Positions 16,401 through 21,976 are shown, counted from the first letter of the stretch. The stretch: 21,976 bases of DNA from Prevotella sp. (GCA_016291915.1 JAEEZP010000291.1:1-21976), one strand, 5' to 3'. A program made the numbers and translations. The notes: generated by a model from the letters alone, not told the origin.

Positions 16401-16436
16401 CAGTACTCTGGAAAAGAGATTAAGGTCAGTTTATAA
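13407..16436 (+). CDS. Secreted GH31 glycosidase with PA14 insert (alpha-xylosidase-like), carrying a repeat insertion
   Basis: Glycoside hydrolase family 31 enzyme, about 1009 residues, probably releasing alpha-linked xylose or glucose. The start at 13407 gives a clean signal peptide (MKRLNILMLTLLTGILTMQA); in-frame ATGs at 13386 and 13374 and a GTG at 13359 are alternatives. An N-terminal beta-sandwich (about 20-270, with FYGLGQHQSEELNMKGR and NKHYGLLWDSYS) is followed by a PA14-like insert (about 285-380), the (beta/alpha)8 barrel and C-terminal beta domains. The nucleophile is Asp603 in WWMDASEP; the acid/base is probably Asp684 in WSGDIGTRW. A PA14 insert inside GH31 is known from xyloglucan-active alpha-xylosidases such as CjXyl31A and BoGH31. 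A 28-residue foreign segment (15108-15191) lies just before the nucleophile strand. No SusC/SusD pair is adjacent, so it is not part of a visible polysaccharide locus. Confidence 0.92.
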   Translation: MKRLNILMLTLLTGILTMQAASVERHGREIIIRPDSGQARIVCLQVMDDGIIRVRATSDDVLPQKPKSLIIVPQTATPQYEVTEDAENICVKAAQVQAVVSRRTGRITFLDADGKTLLRESEQGKKFWNYTVPERELGLRSGSSVTDEQRHGLSWQMLFDSPDDEAFYGLGQHQSEELNMKGRNEDLFQYNTKVSVPFVLSNKHYGLLWDSYSYCRFGNPNDYLQLNKAFKLYDKKGRPGHLTGTYIEKDGKKIIRNEDSIYYEYAFPKTSEIACRTENGGIKNLPQGFRLDGATVTYEGFIEPSVTSLYQFILYYAGYIKVYLDGKEVVAERWRTAWNPNSYKFDFPMQGGKRIHLRIEWKPDGGESYCGLRVAQPRTEEERGRLSVWSEMAKDMDYYFIAGKNMDEVIAGYRTLTGRASLYPKWALGFWQSRERYKSSSEVEETLAEFRRRHIPIDNIVQDWFYWKEDQWGSHQFDASRYPNPQAMIDSVHQMHGRFMISVWPKFYVNTANYKELDSKGWMYTQAIKDDIHDWVGRGYVAGFYDAYSPEARKMFWRQMDENLYSGLALKKSKKKHSTLKSPSLSGRAGEGLSTFIDAWWMDASEPNVRDCTPLWYRKALCGPTALGTSTEYFNAYSIVNADAIYNGQRGVWKGMRDEPRVFLLTRSGFAGEQRYSTATWSGDIGTRWEDMRAQMTAGLNFSMSGIPFWGMDQGGFCVEKRYVKAQQLYDQTGQENEDLKEWRELQCRWNQFGAFVPIFRSHGQWPLREIWNIAPEDHQAYRSFIYYDGLRYQLMPYLYSLAAWTHFKDYTMMRALVMNFGTDHQVLDIKDQWMLGPALMACPVGYYKARNRSVYFPKNKNWYDLYTGEMIQGGQTLIVDAPYEQIPVYVPEGSIIPFGPKMEWSDEKPAELINLYIYAGSDGVFQLYEDEGVNYNYERGQYATIDINYDDATRTVRFSTRQGQFPGMLKNRRFNIVLVSGNAPKPLNLDNPEGVMVQYSGKEIKVSL
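15108..15191 (+). repeat. 84-bp in-frame REP-like insertion inside the GH31 gene
   Basis: Between NLYSG and FIDAWWMDASEP the gene encodes 28 extra residues (including LKKSKKKHSTLKS and PSLSGRAGEG) that I do not expect in GH31 enzymes, where this link is short. The DNA is GC-rich and contains a hairpin, CC-A-TCCC/GGGA-G-GG (15153-15159 with 15165-15171) around a TTTCG loop, followed by GGGGAGGGG. This resembles intergenic REP-type repeats of Bacteroidota. The length is a multiple of three and contains no stop, so the frame survives. Confidence 0.7.
15164..15182 (+). other. G-quadruplex motif in the GH31 coding strand
   Basis: GGGG-A-GGG-CT-GGGG-A-GGGG: four G-runs with loops of 1, 2 and 1 nt, a textbook intramolecular G4 motif present in both the DNA coding strand and the mRNA. 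I noticed no other such motif in the window. Confidence 0.75.
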
Positions 16437-16583
16437 GCTACGTAATTCTTATGATTTTTCTACATCTGTTTTATATCAGAAACAGAACAGTGGAGCTATA
16501 TACTCATTGGGTATCTTTTGTTAAAAAGTATGAAAATCCCGTGAGAATACTTGTCTATCGTTTAAAATACGAACATTTTTTGT

Positions 16584-16591
16584 TATATTTG
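16584..16591 (+). promoter_or_regulatory. -7 box of the lut operon
   Basis: TATATTTG followed by CGTC, giving a leader of about 55 nt before the lutA ATG at 16651. The rest of the 214-bp gap after the GH31 gene is A/T-rich; a weak 7-bp hairpin (TCTGTTT/AAACAGA, 16465-16486) lacks a T-tract and is not called a terminator. Confidence 0.65.
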
Positions 16592-16650
16592 CGTCATTAT
16601 AACTTTATCTATTGTAACTATCAACTTATTAAGCGAACAATAATAATAGC

Positions 16651-17388
16651 ATGAAAATCGGTTTATTTATTCCCTGCTACGTCGATGCTGTCTTCCCAGA
16701 AGTCGGTGTCGCCACCTACAAGCTCTTAAAGAGTCTCGGTCTGGATGTGGAATATCCGTTGAATCAAACCTGTTGCGGACAACCTATGGCCAATGCGGGA
16801 TTTGAGAAGATGGCAGTTCCTCTGGCTGAGAAGTTTGAAGACAAATTCAAGGACTTCGACTATGTGGTAGCTCCCTCCGTGAGTTGTACGGCATTCGTCA
16901 AGATCAATTATCCCCGCCTGTTGAAAGGCAAGCATGAGTGTGTTACCTCCGATAAGATCATGGATGTAGTAGAGTTTCTGCACGATGTAGTGAAAGTAAA
17001 GAGCCTTCCCGGTAAGTTCCCACACAAGGTAAGTCTTCACAACTCCTGCCATGGTGTACGTGAGTTAGGACTCAGTTCTCCTTCCGAGGAGCATATCAAG
17101 AAGTTCAACAAGATCAAGGATCTGCTGGAACTGGTAGAAGGTTGTGAGGTCGTAGAGCCTGAGCGTCCCGATGAGTGCTGCGGATTCGGTGGAATGTTCT
17201 CTATTGAAGAGACCGCCATCTGTGAGCAAATGGGTAAAGACAAAGTAGAGCGTCACATGGCTACCGGTGCTGAATATATCACTGGTCCCGACTGCTCTTG
17301 CTTGATGCATATGCAAGGTGTTGCCAAGAAACAAGGCATGAAGATTCAGTTCAAACATGCCGTAGAGATCATGGCAGCAGGACTGTAG
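16651..17388 (+). CDS. lutA: L-lactate utilisation protein LutA (LldE), CCG-domain Fe-S oxidoreductase subunit
   Basis: Subunit of the LutABC complex that oxidises L-lactate to pyruvate in the cytoplasm or at the membrane face. The 245-residue length matches the family. Two CCG domains are visible: Cys9 (FIPCYVD), Cys41-Cys42 (TCCGQP) and Cys79 (PSVSC) in the first; Cys133 (HNSCHG), Cys176-Cys177 (DECCGFGG) and a late GPDCSCL in the second. These cysteines are the expected ligands for the non-cubane type cluster of CCG proteins. The start MKIGLFIPCY is the family norm. It is the first gene of lutABC and is followed by a heptamer repeat before lutB. Confidence 0.95.
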   Translation: MKIGLFIPCYVDAVFPEVGVATYKLLKSLGLDVEYPLNQTCCGQPMANAGFEKMAVPLAEKFEDKFKDFDYVVAPSVSCTAFVKINYPRLLKGKHECVTSDKIMDVVEFLHDVVKVKSLPGKFPHKVSLHNSCHGVRELGLSSPSEEHIKKFNKIKDLLELVEGCEVVEPERPDECCGFGGMFSIEETAICEQMGKDKVERHMATGAEYITGPDCSCLMHMQGVAKKQGMKIQFKHAVEIMAAGL

Positions 17389-17392
17389 ACGG

Positions 17393-17427
17393 TTTAGAGT
17401 TTAGAGTTTAGGGTTTAGAGTTTAGGG
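17393..17427 (+). repeat. Five-unit TTTAGRG heptamer array between lutA and lutB
   Basis: The units read TTTAGAG, TTTAGAG, TTTAGGG, TTTAGAG, TTTAGGG. The array begins 4 nt after the lutA stop, the same placement as the arrays at 7857 and 8106. Confidence 0.9.
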
Positions 17428-17489
17428 TATTAACTCGTTTTCGATATATCGTCAGCTTGTTAACTCGCCAACTTAATAACATAATATTT

Positions 17490-18863
17490 ATGAGTACAGC
17501 ACATTCAAAAGCAGCACAAGAGTTCTTAAAGAACCAAAAATATGCGAAGTGGCACGACGCAACATTCTGGTCGGTGCGCACAAAGAGAGACAATATGGCC
17601 TATGGACTGGAGGAATGGGAGCAGTTACGTGAGAAAGCCTCAGCCATCAAGCGCCACACCGTAACCCATCTCGATGAATATCTGGAGCAGTTCTCTACCA
17701 ATGCAGAGAAAAACGGATGTATCGTCCACTGGGCCAAAGATGCCGATGAGTTCAACAAGATTGTTCTGGAGATCCTCACCGAGCACAATGTGAAGAAGAT
17801 CGTTAAGAGTAAGAGTATGCTTACCGAGGAGTGTGAGATGAATCCCTTCCTTGAGGAGCATGGTATCGAGGTAGTAGAGACCGACTTGGGTGAGCGTATT
17901 ATCCAGTTGAAAGGACAGAAACCCAGCCATATCGTAATGCCGGCTATCCACCTGAATCATGATGATGTCGGTGAACTGTTTGAGGAGAAACTGGGTACTG
18001 AGAAGGGTAATCACGATCCAACCTACCTTACATACATGGCACGTCTGAGTTTGCGTAATGAGTTCCTTACTGCCGATGCGGGAATGACAGGAGCCAACTT
18101 CGGTATTGCCGAGACCGGTGACATCGTGGTTTGTACCAACGAGGGTAATGCTGATATGAGCACCTCCTGCCCGAAACTACATATCGCAGCCATCGGATTG
18201 GAGAAGGTGATTCCCAACTACGACTGTCTGGCTGTGTTCCAGCGTATGCTCTGTCGTGCAGGTACAGGACAGCCCACCACTACCTTTACCTCACATTTCC
18301 GTAAGGCTCGTCCTACAGCAGCTCCGATGCATATCATCCTTGTTGACAATGGTCGCAGTGACTTCATCGCAGATCCTGAGCACTGGGAAGTACTGAAGTG
18401 CATCCGTTGTGGTTCCTGTATGAACAGTTGTCCGGTATATCGCCGTTCCGGTGGTTACAGCTATTCATACTTCATCCCCGGTCCTATCGGTATCAACCTC
18501 GGTATGCTGCGTGATCCTCAGGCACATAGTGGCAACGTATCGGCATGTACGCTCTGTCTGAGTTGTCAGACATTGTGCCCCGTGAAGATCAACCTTGGTG
18601 ATCAGATCTATCAGTGGCGCCAAAACCTGGATGACTTCGGAACAGCAAATCCACAAAAGAAAATGATGTGTAAGGGTATGAAGATGCTCTATGGCAGCAG
18701 TGCTATGTATAACACCGCCATGAAGTTTGCACCGATGGCCAATTGGGTTCCCGATGCCATGATGAACTGCGGACTCAACCCATGGGCACAGGGTGGACAC
18801 AAGATGATGAAGTTCCCGAAGAACTCCTTCCAGGAATTGTGGAAAAAAGGTAAAGTTAAATAA
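17490..18863 (+). CDS. lutB: L-lactate utilisation iron-sulfur protein LutB (LldF)
   Basis: Central electron-transfer subunit of LutABC, 457 residues. The N-terminal LUD domain (about 50-290, with NEGNADMSTSCPKLHI) is followed by two ferredoxin-type [4Fe-4S] motifs: CIRCGSCMNSCP starting at residue 304 and CTLCLSCQTLCP starting at residue 353. A C-terminal segment ending MMKFPKNSFQELWKKGKV is typical of LldF proteins. A TTG 33 nt upstream keeps the frame open, but the ATG at 17490, preceded by the A/T-rich stretch usual in Bacteroidota, gives the family N-terminus (MSTAHSKAAQEFLKN). lutC follows after 15 nt. Confidence 0.95.
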   Translation: MSTAHSKAAQEFLKNQKYAKWHDATFWSVRTKRDNMAYGLEEWEQLREKASAIKRHTVTHLDEYLEQFSTNAEKNGCIVHWAKDADEFNKIVLEILTEHNVKKIVKSKSMLTEECEMNPFLEEHGIEVVETDLGERIIQLKGQKPSHIVMPAIHLNHDDVGELFEEKLGTEKGNHDPTYLTYMARLSLRNEFLTADAGMTGANFGIAETGDIVVCTNEGNADMSTSCPKLHIAAIGLEKVIPNYDCLAVFQRMLCRAGTGQPTTTFTSHFRKARPTAAPMHIILVDNGRSDFIADPEHWEVLKCIRCGSCMNSCPVYRRSGGYSYSYFIPGPIGINLGMLRDPQAHSGNVSACTLCLSCQTLCPVKINLGDQIYQWRQNLDDFGTANPQKKMMCKGMKMLYGSSAMYNTAMKFAPMANWVPDAMMNCGLNPWAQGGHKMMKFPKNSFQELWKKGKVK

Positions 18864-18878
18864 TCAAATTATCTGACA

Positions 18879-19469
18879 ATGAGTAAGAAAGAAGATATTC
18901 TGTCAAAGTACAGAGCAAATATAAAAGAAAGGTACGACATGCCCGACCTTACGGATATTAAGGGCATTACCTATCCTGACCCGCTGGCTCAGTTTATCTC
19001 AATGACAGAGATGGTTGGCGGTAAGGTGGTTAAAGTAGAACCGGGTAAAGACATCAATGAGATCATCAAGGAGTTGTACCCGGATGCCAAAGAGATTGCC
19101 AGTAACCTGCCGGAAGTGACTATCGCCACCCGTAATCCTGACACCATCGGTTCGCCACAGGCTTTGAATGGCACTGATGTAGGTGTTATCAAAGGTGTAT
19201 TCGGTGTTGCTGAGAACGCCTGCGTATGGGTGCCTCAGACAATGGTGGAGAAAGCAGTTTGTTTTATCTCTGAGAACCTTGTCATTCTTTTAAAGAAGTC
19301 TGAGATTGTCAATAACATGCACGAGGCTTACAAACGTATCCGTTTCGATGAGAAATACGATGGCTACGGAACATTTATCAGCGGTCCTTCAAAGACAGCC
19401 GATATCGCTCAAGTGCTAGTCATGGGTGCTCAGGCTGCCCGTAGTGCTACCATATTATTATTACCGTAA
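18879..19469 (+). CDS. lutC: L-lactate utilisation protein LutC (LldG), LUD domain
   Basis: Third subunit of the L-lactate oxidation complex, 196 residues, built of one LUD domain. Visible family blocks are a short helical start (MSKKEDILSKYRANIKERYDMPDL), DVGVIKGVFGVAENACVWVP (about 100-120) and the C-terminal YGTFISGPSKTADIAQVLVMGAQAARS. The last block corresponds to the conserved SGPSxTADIE region of LUD proteins, with Gln where Glu is common. It lies 15 nt after lutB and 5 nt before the lipoprotein gene, so all four genes should share a transcript. Confidence 0.94.
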   Translation: MSKKEDILSKYRANIKERYDMPDLTDIKGITYPDPLAQFISMTEMVGGKVVKVEPGKDINEIIKELYPDAKEIASNLPEVTIATRNPDTIGSPQALNGTDVGVIKGVFGVAENACVWVPQTMVEKAVCFISENLVILLKKSEIVNNMHEAYKRIRFDEKYDGYGTFISGPSKTADIAQVLVMGAQAARSATILLLP

Positions 19470-19474
19470 TAAAG

Positions 19475-19735
19475 ATGAAGTATTTTAGACTGATCATTGT
19501 TATGGCTGGCTTCATGCTGCTCAGCAGTTGTGAGTTTGACAGTGTCGTTCCCGAGAGTGAACTTCCTCCTGCAGCCAAGGCTTACATTGAGCAGAACCAG
19601 CCCGATGCAAAAGTTCTTTTGATCAAGAAAGAACGTAGTCTGTTCAAGACAAGGTACAATGTAACGTTAGACAACCGGATGGAGATTGAATTCAACGGTG
19701 ACGGTCTGCCCGTAGATCTCGACATGGATGACTGA
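19475..19735 (+). CDS. Small PepSY-like (DUF2874-type) lipoprotein
   Basis: An 86-residue exported protein. The lipobox LLSSC places the lipidated cysteine at residue 19. The mature part (PPAAKAYIEQNQPDAKVLLIKKERSLFKTRYNVTLDN, then IEFNGDGLPVDLD) resembles one PepSY-like/DUF2874 repeat: a helix followed by strands ending in a G-x-P/W turn. Function is unknown; relatives usually have two such repeats. It begins only 5 nt after lutC and ends just before a strong terminator, so it is the last gene of the lut operon, though no biochemical link to lactate oxidation is obvious. Confidence 0.85.
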   Translation: MKYFRLIIVMAGFMLLSSCEFDSVVPESELPPAAKAYIEQNQPDAKVLLIKKERSLFKTRYNVTLDNRMEIEFNGDGLPVDLDMDD

Positions 19736-19754
19736 CATAACTATTTCATTCCAT

Positions 19755-19785
19755 AAAAGAGGACACGCAAGTGCCCTCTTTTTTT
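19755..19785 (+). terminator. Intrinsic terminator of the lut operon
   Basis: AAAAGAGG-A-CAC pairs with GTG-C-CCTCTTTT (12-position stem with one A/C mismatch) around a GCAA tetraloop, followed by an uninterrupted T-run to 19785. It is the clearest classical terminator in the window. Confidence 0.92.
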
Positions 19786-19837
19786 GTGAGTAAGTAATGC
19801 ATCAACTCATTCTTGTTTACCCGGTCGTGATTCTTTC

Positions 19838-19862
19838 GGGAAGGGACAAACCCTATCCCTAC
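19838..19862 (-). repeat. REP-like hairpin with GTAG head
   Basis: Read on the minus strand: GTA, then GGGA-T-AGGG pairing with CCCTTCCC (8 bp with one bulged T) around TTTGT. A GTAG tetranucleotide flush against a G-rich hairpin is the layout of REP sequences moved by RAYT (TnpA-REP) transposases. No transposase is in the window. It lies in the 315-bp gap between the lut terminator and the small gene at 20051; apart from this hairpin and the promoter, nothing else was seen in that gap. Confidence 0.5.
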
Positions 19863-20002
19863 AACTCATAATCTCATAATTTTTATAAACTCATTGGACA
19901 GTTTTTTCAGCATTTTCAGCGATATGTCCATCAGCCGTATCCTTGTCCATACAACATCAACAGAAAAACACACAAAAAAAATGTGAGTGACAGAATCGGT
20001 TA

Positions 20003-20010
20003 TATCTTTG
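20003..20010 (+). promoter_or_regulatory. -7 box of the 48-residue small gene
   Basis: TATCTTTG followed by CAATAG is a perfect TAnnTTTG box and leaves an A-rich leader of about 35 nt before the ATG at 20051. The usual -33 position is A/T-rich without a clear TTTG. Confidence 0.65.
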
Positions 20011-20050
20011 CAATAGAAACAAAGAAATAATAACAAAAAAATATAAGATT

Positions 20051-20197
20051 ATGAGAACAAATGTATTAAACAAAGAAACCATTGCAAAGAGAATAGCAAT
20101 GTTGGAGAGTATCAAAAAGTCAAGAGTGTTCATGGAAGAGGAAAGCACTTTCAACCCGTTCGTAACCCCAGACTCCATCGATCCTCTGTTGAATTGA
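20051..20197 (+). CDS. Unrecognised 48-residue small protein
   Basis: I do not recognise this protein. It begins MRTNVLNKETIAKRIAMLES, continues as a likely amphipathic, charged helix to about residue 31 (IKKSRVFMEEES), and ends in a Pro-rich, non-helical tail (TFNPFVTPDSIDPLLN). There is no signal peptide, membrane helix or cysteine. It is likely to be real because it has a good -7 box, an A-rich leader typical of translated Bacteroidota genes, and a strong downstream terminator, so it is a free-standing transcription unit. Possibilities include a small regulatory or ribosome-associated protein or a peptide precursor; no modifying enzyme is adjacent, so the last is weakly supported. Confidence 0.65.
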   Translation: MRTNVLNKETIAKRIAMLESIKKSRVFMEEESTFNPFVTPDSIDPLLN

Positions 20198-20234
20198 TTA
20201 CGATGCTAAAAAGAGTAAGACGAATAATAAATCT

Positions 20235-20274
20235 AATAAGAATGGGATGTGCGGCGGCACATCCCATTCTTATT
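20235..20274. terminator. Bidirectional terminator with a perfect 18-bp stem
   Basis: 20235-20252 pairs without mismatch with 20257-20274 around a GGCG loop. A T-rich exit is present on the plus strand (TTATTTCTG) and a weaker one on the minus strand (CTTATTAGATTTATT). It serves the small gene on the plus strand and the 225-residue gene on the minus strand; the TAA stop of the latter (20272-20270) lies inside the stem. Confidence 0.9.
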
Positions 20275-20947
20275 TCTGTATCCAACCCTTACGCGTGAAG
20301 ATGTCAAGGGTATTGGCAGCGCTCTCGCGCGCTTTCTTTTTCTTGACCGACTTATACTCATTCAACATGTCAGGATCATCTGCCAACAGTTTCTCCATCA
20401 GTTCAGTATCGACCCGAAGAACCTTCACATTCTTGTCTCCGGAAAGTGTACCGGTACGAACCAGGTAACAAACCATATTCTTCAGCACATCACCGGAAAC
20501 AGCCCCGGCAACGGCAATGCCGGCAACAACACCGAAAAGAACGGAAGTCCCCAAGATGGCATTCCCCGACGATACCGGCGGATATACTACAAGAAGATTA
20601 CCATCACTTAATGGAAAGGCTTTGGTATATCCTGTGCCGAAGGGTCGTTTTCCAAGCGTCTCATTACTTCTTAATCGCTTGCAGTTAACGTACAGACTAT
20701 CCTGATACATAATAACAAAGGCATCGTTGCGGAGCATCTTATCGGTTTTCTTGTCTTCGGTAATAAACTTAAACTCACTACCGCCCCACCACCATTTCTG
20801 TTCCTTAGAACGATGATCCACCTGGATGGGCACATTAAGCTCAATCCACTCTCCTGCCCCATACTCCTGAGGACCTACACAGTATTTCAGTTGTGCACTG
20901 GTTGTCAGTTGGTAAAACACCAACATTAAAAGCATTATTCTTTTCAT
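20270..20947 (-). CDS. Exported protein of unknown function with one internal Gly/Ala-rich hydrophobic segment
   Basis: 225 residues, not recognised with confidence. A signal peptide (residues 1-19, MKRIMLLMLVFYQLTTSAQ) is followed by a mixed domain (about 20-125, including KWWWGGSEF and a TEDKKTDKMLRND segment) and a Gly/Ala/Val-rich hydrophobic stretch (about 128-152, GVVAGIAVAGAVSG) that could span or insert into a membrane. A charged C-terminal helix region (MEKLLADDPDMLNEYKSVKKKKARESAANTL) ends the protein. Similar uncharacterised proteins occur in Bacteroidota. The gene starts 9 nt after the outer membrane barrel gene and must be co-transcribed with it, suggesting a common envelope role. 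Confidence 0.8.
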   Translation of the reverse strand: MKRIMLLMLVFYQLTTSAQLKYCVGPQEYGAGEWIELNVPIQVDHRSKEQKWWWGGSEFKFITEDKKTDKMLRNDAFVIMYQDSLYVNCKRLRSNETLGKRPFGTGYTKAFPLSDGNLLVVYPPVSSGNAILGTSVLFGVVAGIAVAGAVSGDVLKNMVCYLVRTGTLSGDKNVKVLRVDTELMEKLLADDPDMLNEYKSVKKKKARESAANTLDIFTRKGWIQK

Positions 20948-20956
20948 ACTACTAAA

Positions 20957-21553
20957 TTACAGATGGAATCTTAAACCTACAAGAAATGAGAAACGATTGA
21001 TGGCATTGTAGTCATAGTAGCCACTCTTATCTTTTCCGAAATTCGTATTCACGACCAACATATCTGCACCCACACCGATATGACGAGTCAATAGATACTC
21101 AGCACCAATGGAGTAGTGTGCTCCAATGCCCGACTTGGCATCAGAGCCATAATCATCCTTATAATGCGCATAACCCAGACCGGCAGCCATGCAGAACTGC
21201 CATTTGTTCTTACCGCCACGCATGGCAAACTCAGGGGCAATATAATCAAGGGTGATTCCCGAAGAAGGGAAATCTGTAAAACTGTGATCTCCCATCAAAC
21301 CGAATCCCATCCCTTTGGAGAAGACACAGGTATATTCTGCATGTACTCCCTGACCGGTACGCCAGGAATACTCACGACTTGACATAGGATCAGCCACCTT
21401 CGATGTGATCCACCCTAAATCATAGTTTATTGATAGTGTGTGTTGTACCGGCTTCCTGTTTACCACATTCAGTGAATCCTGTACCGGTCCTTGGGATGCC
21501 ATAGCACCCTGAGCAACCATCAACAAACAAACTGAAAGAAAAAAATGTTTCAT
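20957..21553 (-). CDS. Outer membrane beta-barrel protein (small, OmpW/PorT-size)
   Basis: 198 residues with a signal peptide (residues 1-19, MKHFFLSVCLLMVAQGAMA) and a mature part of alternating polar and aromatic or hydrophobic residues typical of eight-stranded barrels: TLSINYDLGWIT, GVHAEYTCVFSKGMGFGLMGDHSF, QFCMAAGLGYAHYKDD, AHYSIGAEYLLTRHIGVGADMLVV and the terminal strand FSFLVGLRFHL. The first part after the signal (about 20-38) is polar and probably unstructured. The specific role is unknown. It is the first gene of a two-gene unit driven by the promoter at 21587-21619. Confidence 0.85.
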   Translation of the reverse strand: MKHFFLSVCLLMVAQGAMASQGPVQDSLNVVNRKPVQHTLSINYDLGWITSKVADPMSSREYSWRTGQGVHAEYTCVFSKGMGFGLMGDHSFTDFPSSGITLDYIAPEFAMRGGKNKWQFCMAAGLGYAHYKDDYGSDAKSGIGAHYSIGAEYLLTRHIGVGADMLVVNTNFGKDKSGYYDYNAINRFSFLVGLRFHL

Positions 21554-21586
21554 GTGTCGAATAATTAAAATCTATTTTTGAGCATG

Positions 21587-21619
21587 CAAAAGTAACAATA
21601 CTATTTGTATCCACCAAAA
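21587..21619 (-). promoter_or_regulatory. Promoter of the outer membrane barrel operon
   Basis: Minus-strand -33 TTTTG (21619-21615) and -7 TACTTTTG (21594-21587), separated by 20 nt, match the Bacteroidota consensus. The leader is about 28 nt. Confidence 0.8.
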
Positions 21620-21801
21620 TCTTCTGAAAATATTTGCAGGAAATATTGAAAAAGAAGTACCCTGATCTTTCCTCTTTCCATAACCGTTGTCTGAATCTCA
21701 CACTCGGCTATAGATTCAAGTTAAAGTAGTAACTGAGACTGGAGTTTATGCCTTTTAGTATATAGAGACTACCATCACACCGTACAGTACCAATGATTCT
21801 C
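21620..21801. other. Gene-free stretch between the barrel promoter and the tandem array
   Basis: No convincing gene, RNA gene or terminator was seen. An isolated ACTCGGCTA at 21702-21710 and the segment 21771-21801 share short words with the 44-bp repeat (ACTCGGCTA, CCATCAC, AGTACC, CAAT) and may be decayed units. Confidence 0.4.
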
Positions 21802-21976
21802 ACTCGACTAATCGATACGCAATTAGTCCAGTATTTATCACTAATACTCGACTAATCAGTACTCAATTAGTCCAGTATCTATCACTAATACTCGACTAAT
21901 CGGTACACAATTAGTCTGGTATCCATCACCAATACTCGGCTAATCCATACTGGTGCACGATAGTACAAATCACTGA
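21802..21976. repeat. 44-bp tandem array with two alternating dyads per unit
   Basis: Three clear 44-bp units start at 21802, 21846 and 21890, and a fourth, degraded one (21934-21976) runs to the window edge. Within each clear unit, dyad A is GACTAAT-N9-ATTAGTC (21806-21828, 21850-21872, 21894-21916) and dyad B is AGTAT-N9-ATACT (21830-21848, 21874-21892, and 21918-21936 with a G-T pair). One base separates the dyads on each side. The dyad A arms are invariant in all three units while the 9-nt centre changes (CGATACGCA, CAGTACTCA, CGGTACACA). The period is not a multiple of three and every frame has stops, so it is not coding. Confidence 0.88.

Noticed and set aside
16451..16654. 67-codon frame in the gap after the GH31 gene
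   Set aside because: It spans the lut -7 box and overlaps the lutA start; hydrophobic and A/T-rich with no recognisable features.
17393..17427. Telomere-like (TTTAGGG)n end sequence
   Set aside because: The heptamer matches plant-type telomere repeats only by chance; it is short, internal to an operon and mixed with TTTAGAG units.
21802..21976. CRISPR array or integron attC array
   Set aside because: The segments between dyads are nearly identical from unit to unit, unlike CRISPR spacers, and no attC core sites (RYYYAAC/GTTRRRY), cas genes or integrase are visible.

Overview
The window looks like chromosomal DNA from a Bacteroidota species, most likely Prevotellaceae (Prevotella/Segatella-like). 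The evidence is: promoters of the TAnnTTTG (-7) type, several with a TTTG -33 box 19-20 nt upstream; A-rich leaders with almost no Shine-Dalgarno sequences; a DUF6249/PspC/ECF sigma/DUF5056 locus; a PorE-like lipoprotein; and Bacteroidota-type TonB receptor, TrmB, Mrp and TopB proteins. No rRNA, tRNA, prophage, transposase or CRISPR array was seen.

Layout. 1-2359: the end of an ABC-2 export locus converges on mrp through a hairpin whose base pairs are made of both stop codons. 2444-4888: a two-gene cassette of a His/Cys-rich small membrane protein and a ZnuD-like TonB receptor, probably for metal uptake. 4952-6842: trmB and ilvE on the minus strand, with ilvE driven from a promoter inside a tandemly duplicated 72-bp element. 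7128-9065: a plus-strand envelope/stress operon (DUF6249, PspC, ECF sigma factor, candidate anti-sigma). 9062-13216: a PorE-like OmpA/PD40/TPR lipoprotein and topB on the minus strand. 13407-16436: a secreted GH31 alpha-xylosidase-like enzyme carrying an in-frame GC-rich repeat just before its catalytic nucleophile. 16651-19735: the lutABC L-lactate oxidation operon plus a PepSY-like lipoprotein. 20051-20197: an unrecognised 48-residue gene with its own promoter and terminator. 20270-21553: two exported proteins of unknown role. 21802-21976: a 44-bp tandem array running off the right edge.

The genes are mostly housekeeping and envelope functions. The unusual content lies in the non-coding or repeat layer: (a) a 44-bp array alternating two different dyads, both with 9-nt centres; (b) a REP-like, G-quadruplex-capable insertion inside the GH31 gene; (c) a duplicated promoter-bearing palindromic element before ilvE; (d) TTTAGAG/TTTAGGG heptamer arrays placed 0-6 nt after a stop codon in three operon-internal gaps; (e) terminator hairpins that contain stop codons of converging genes. 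All family names come from reading motifs by eye; no database search was done.
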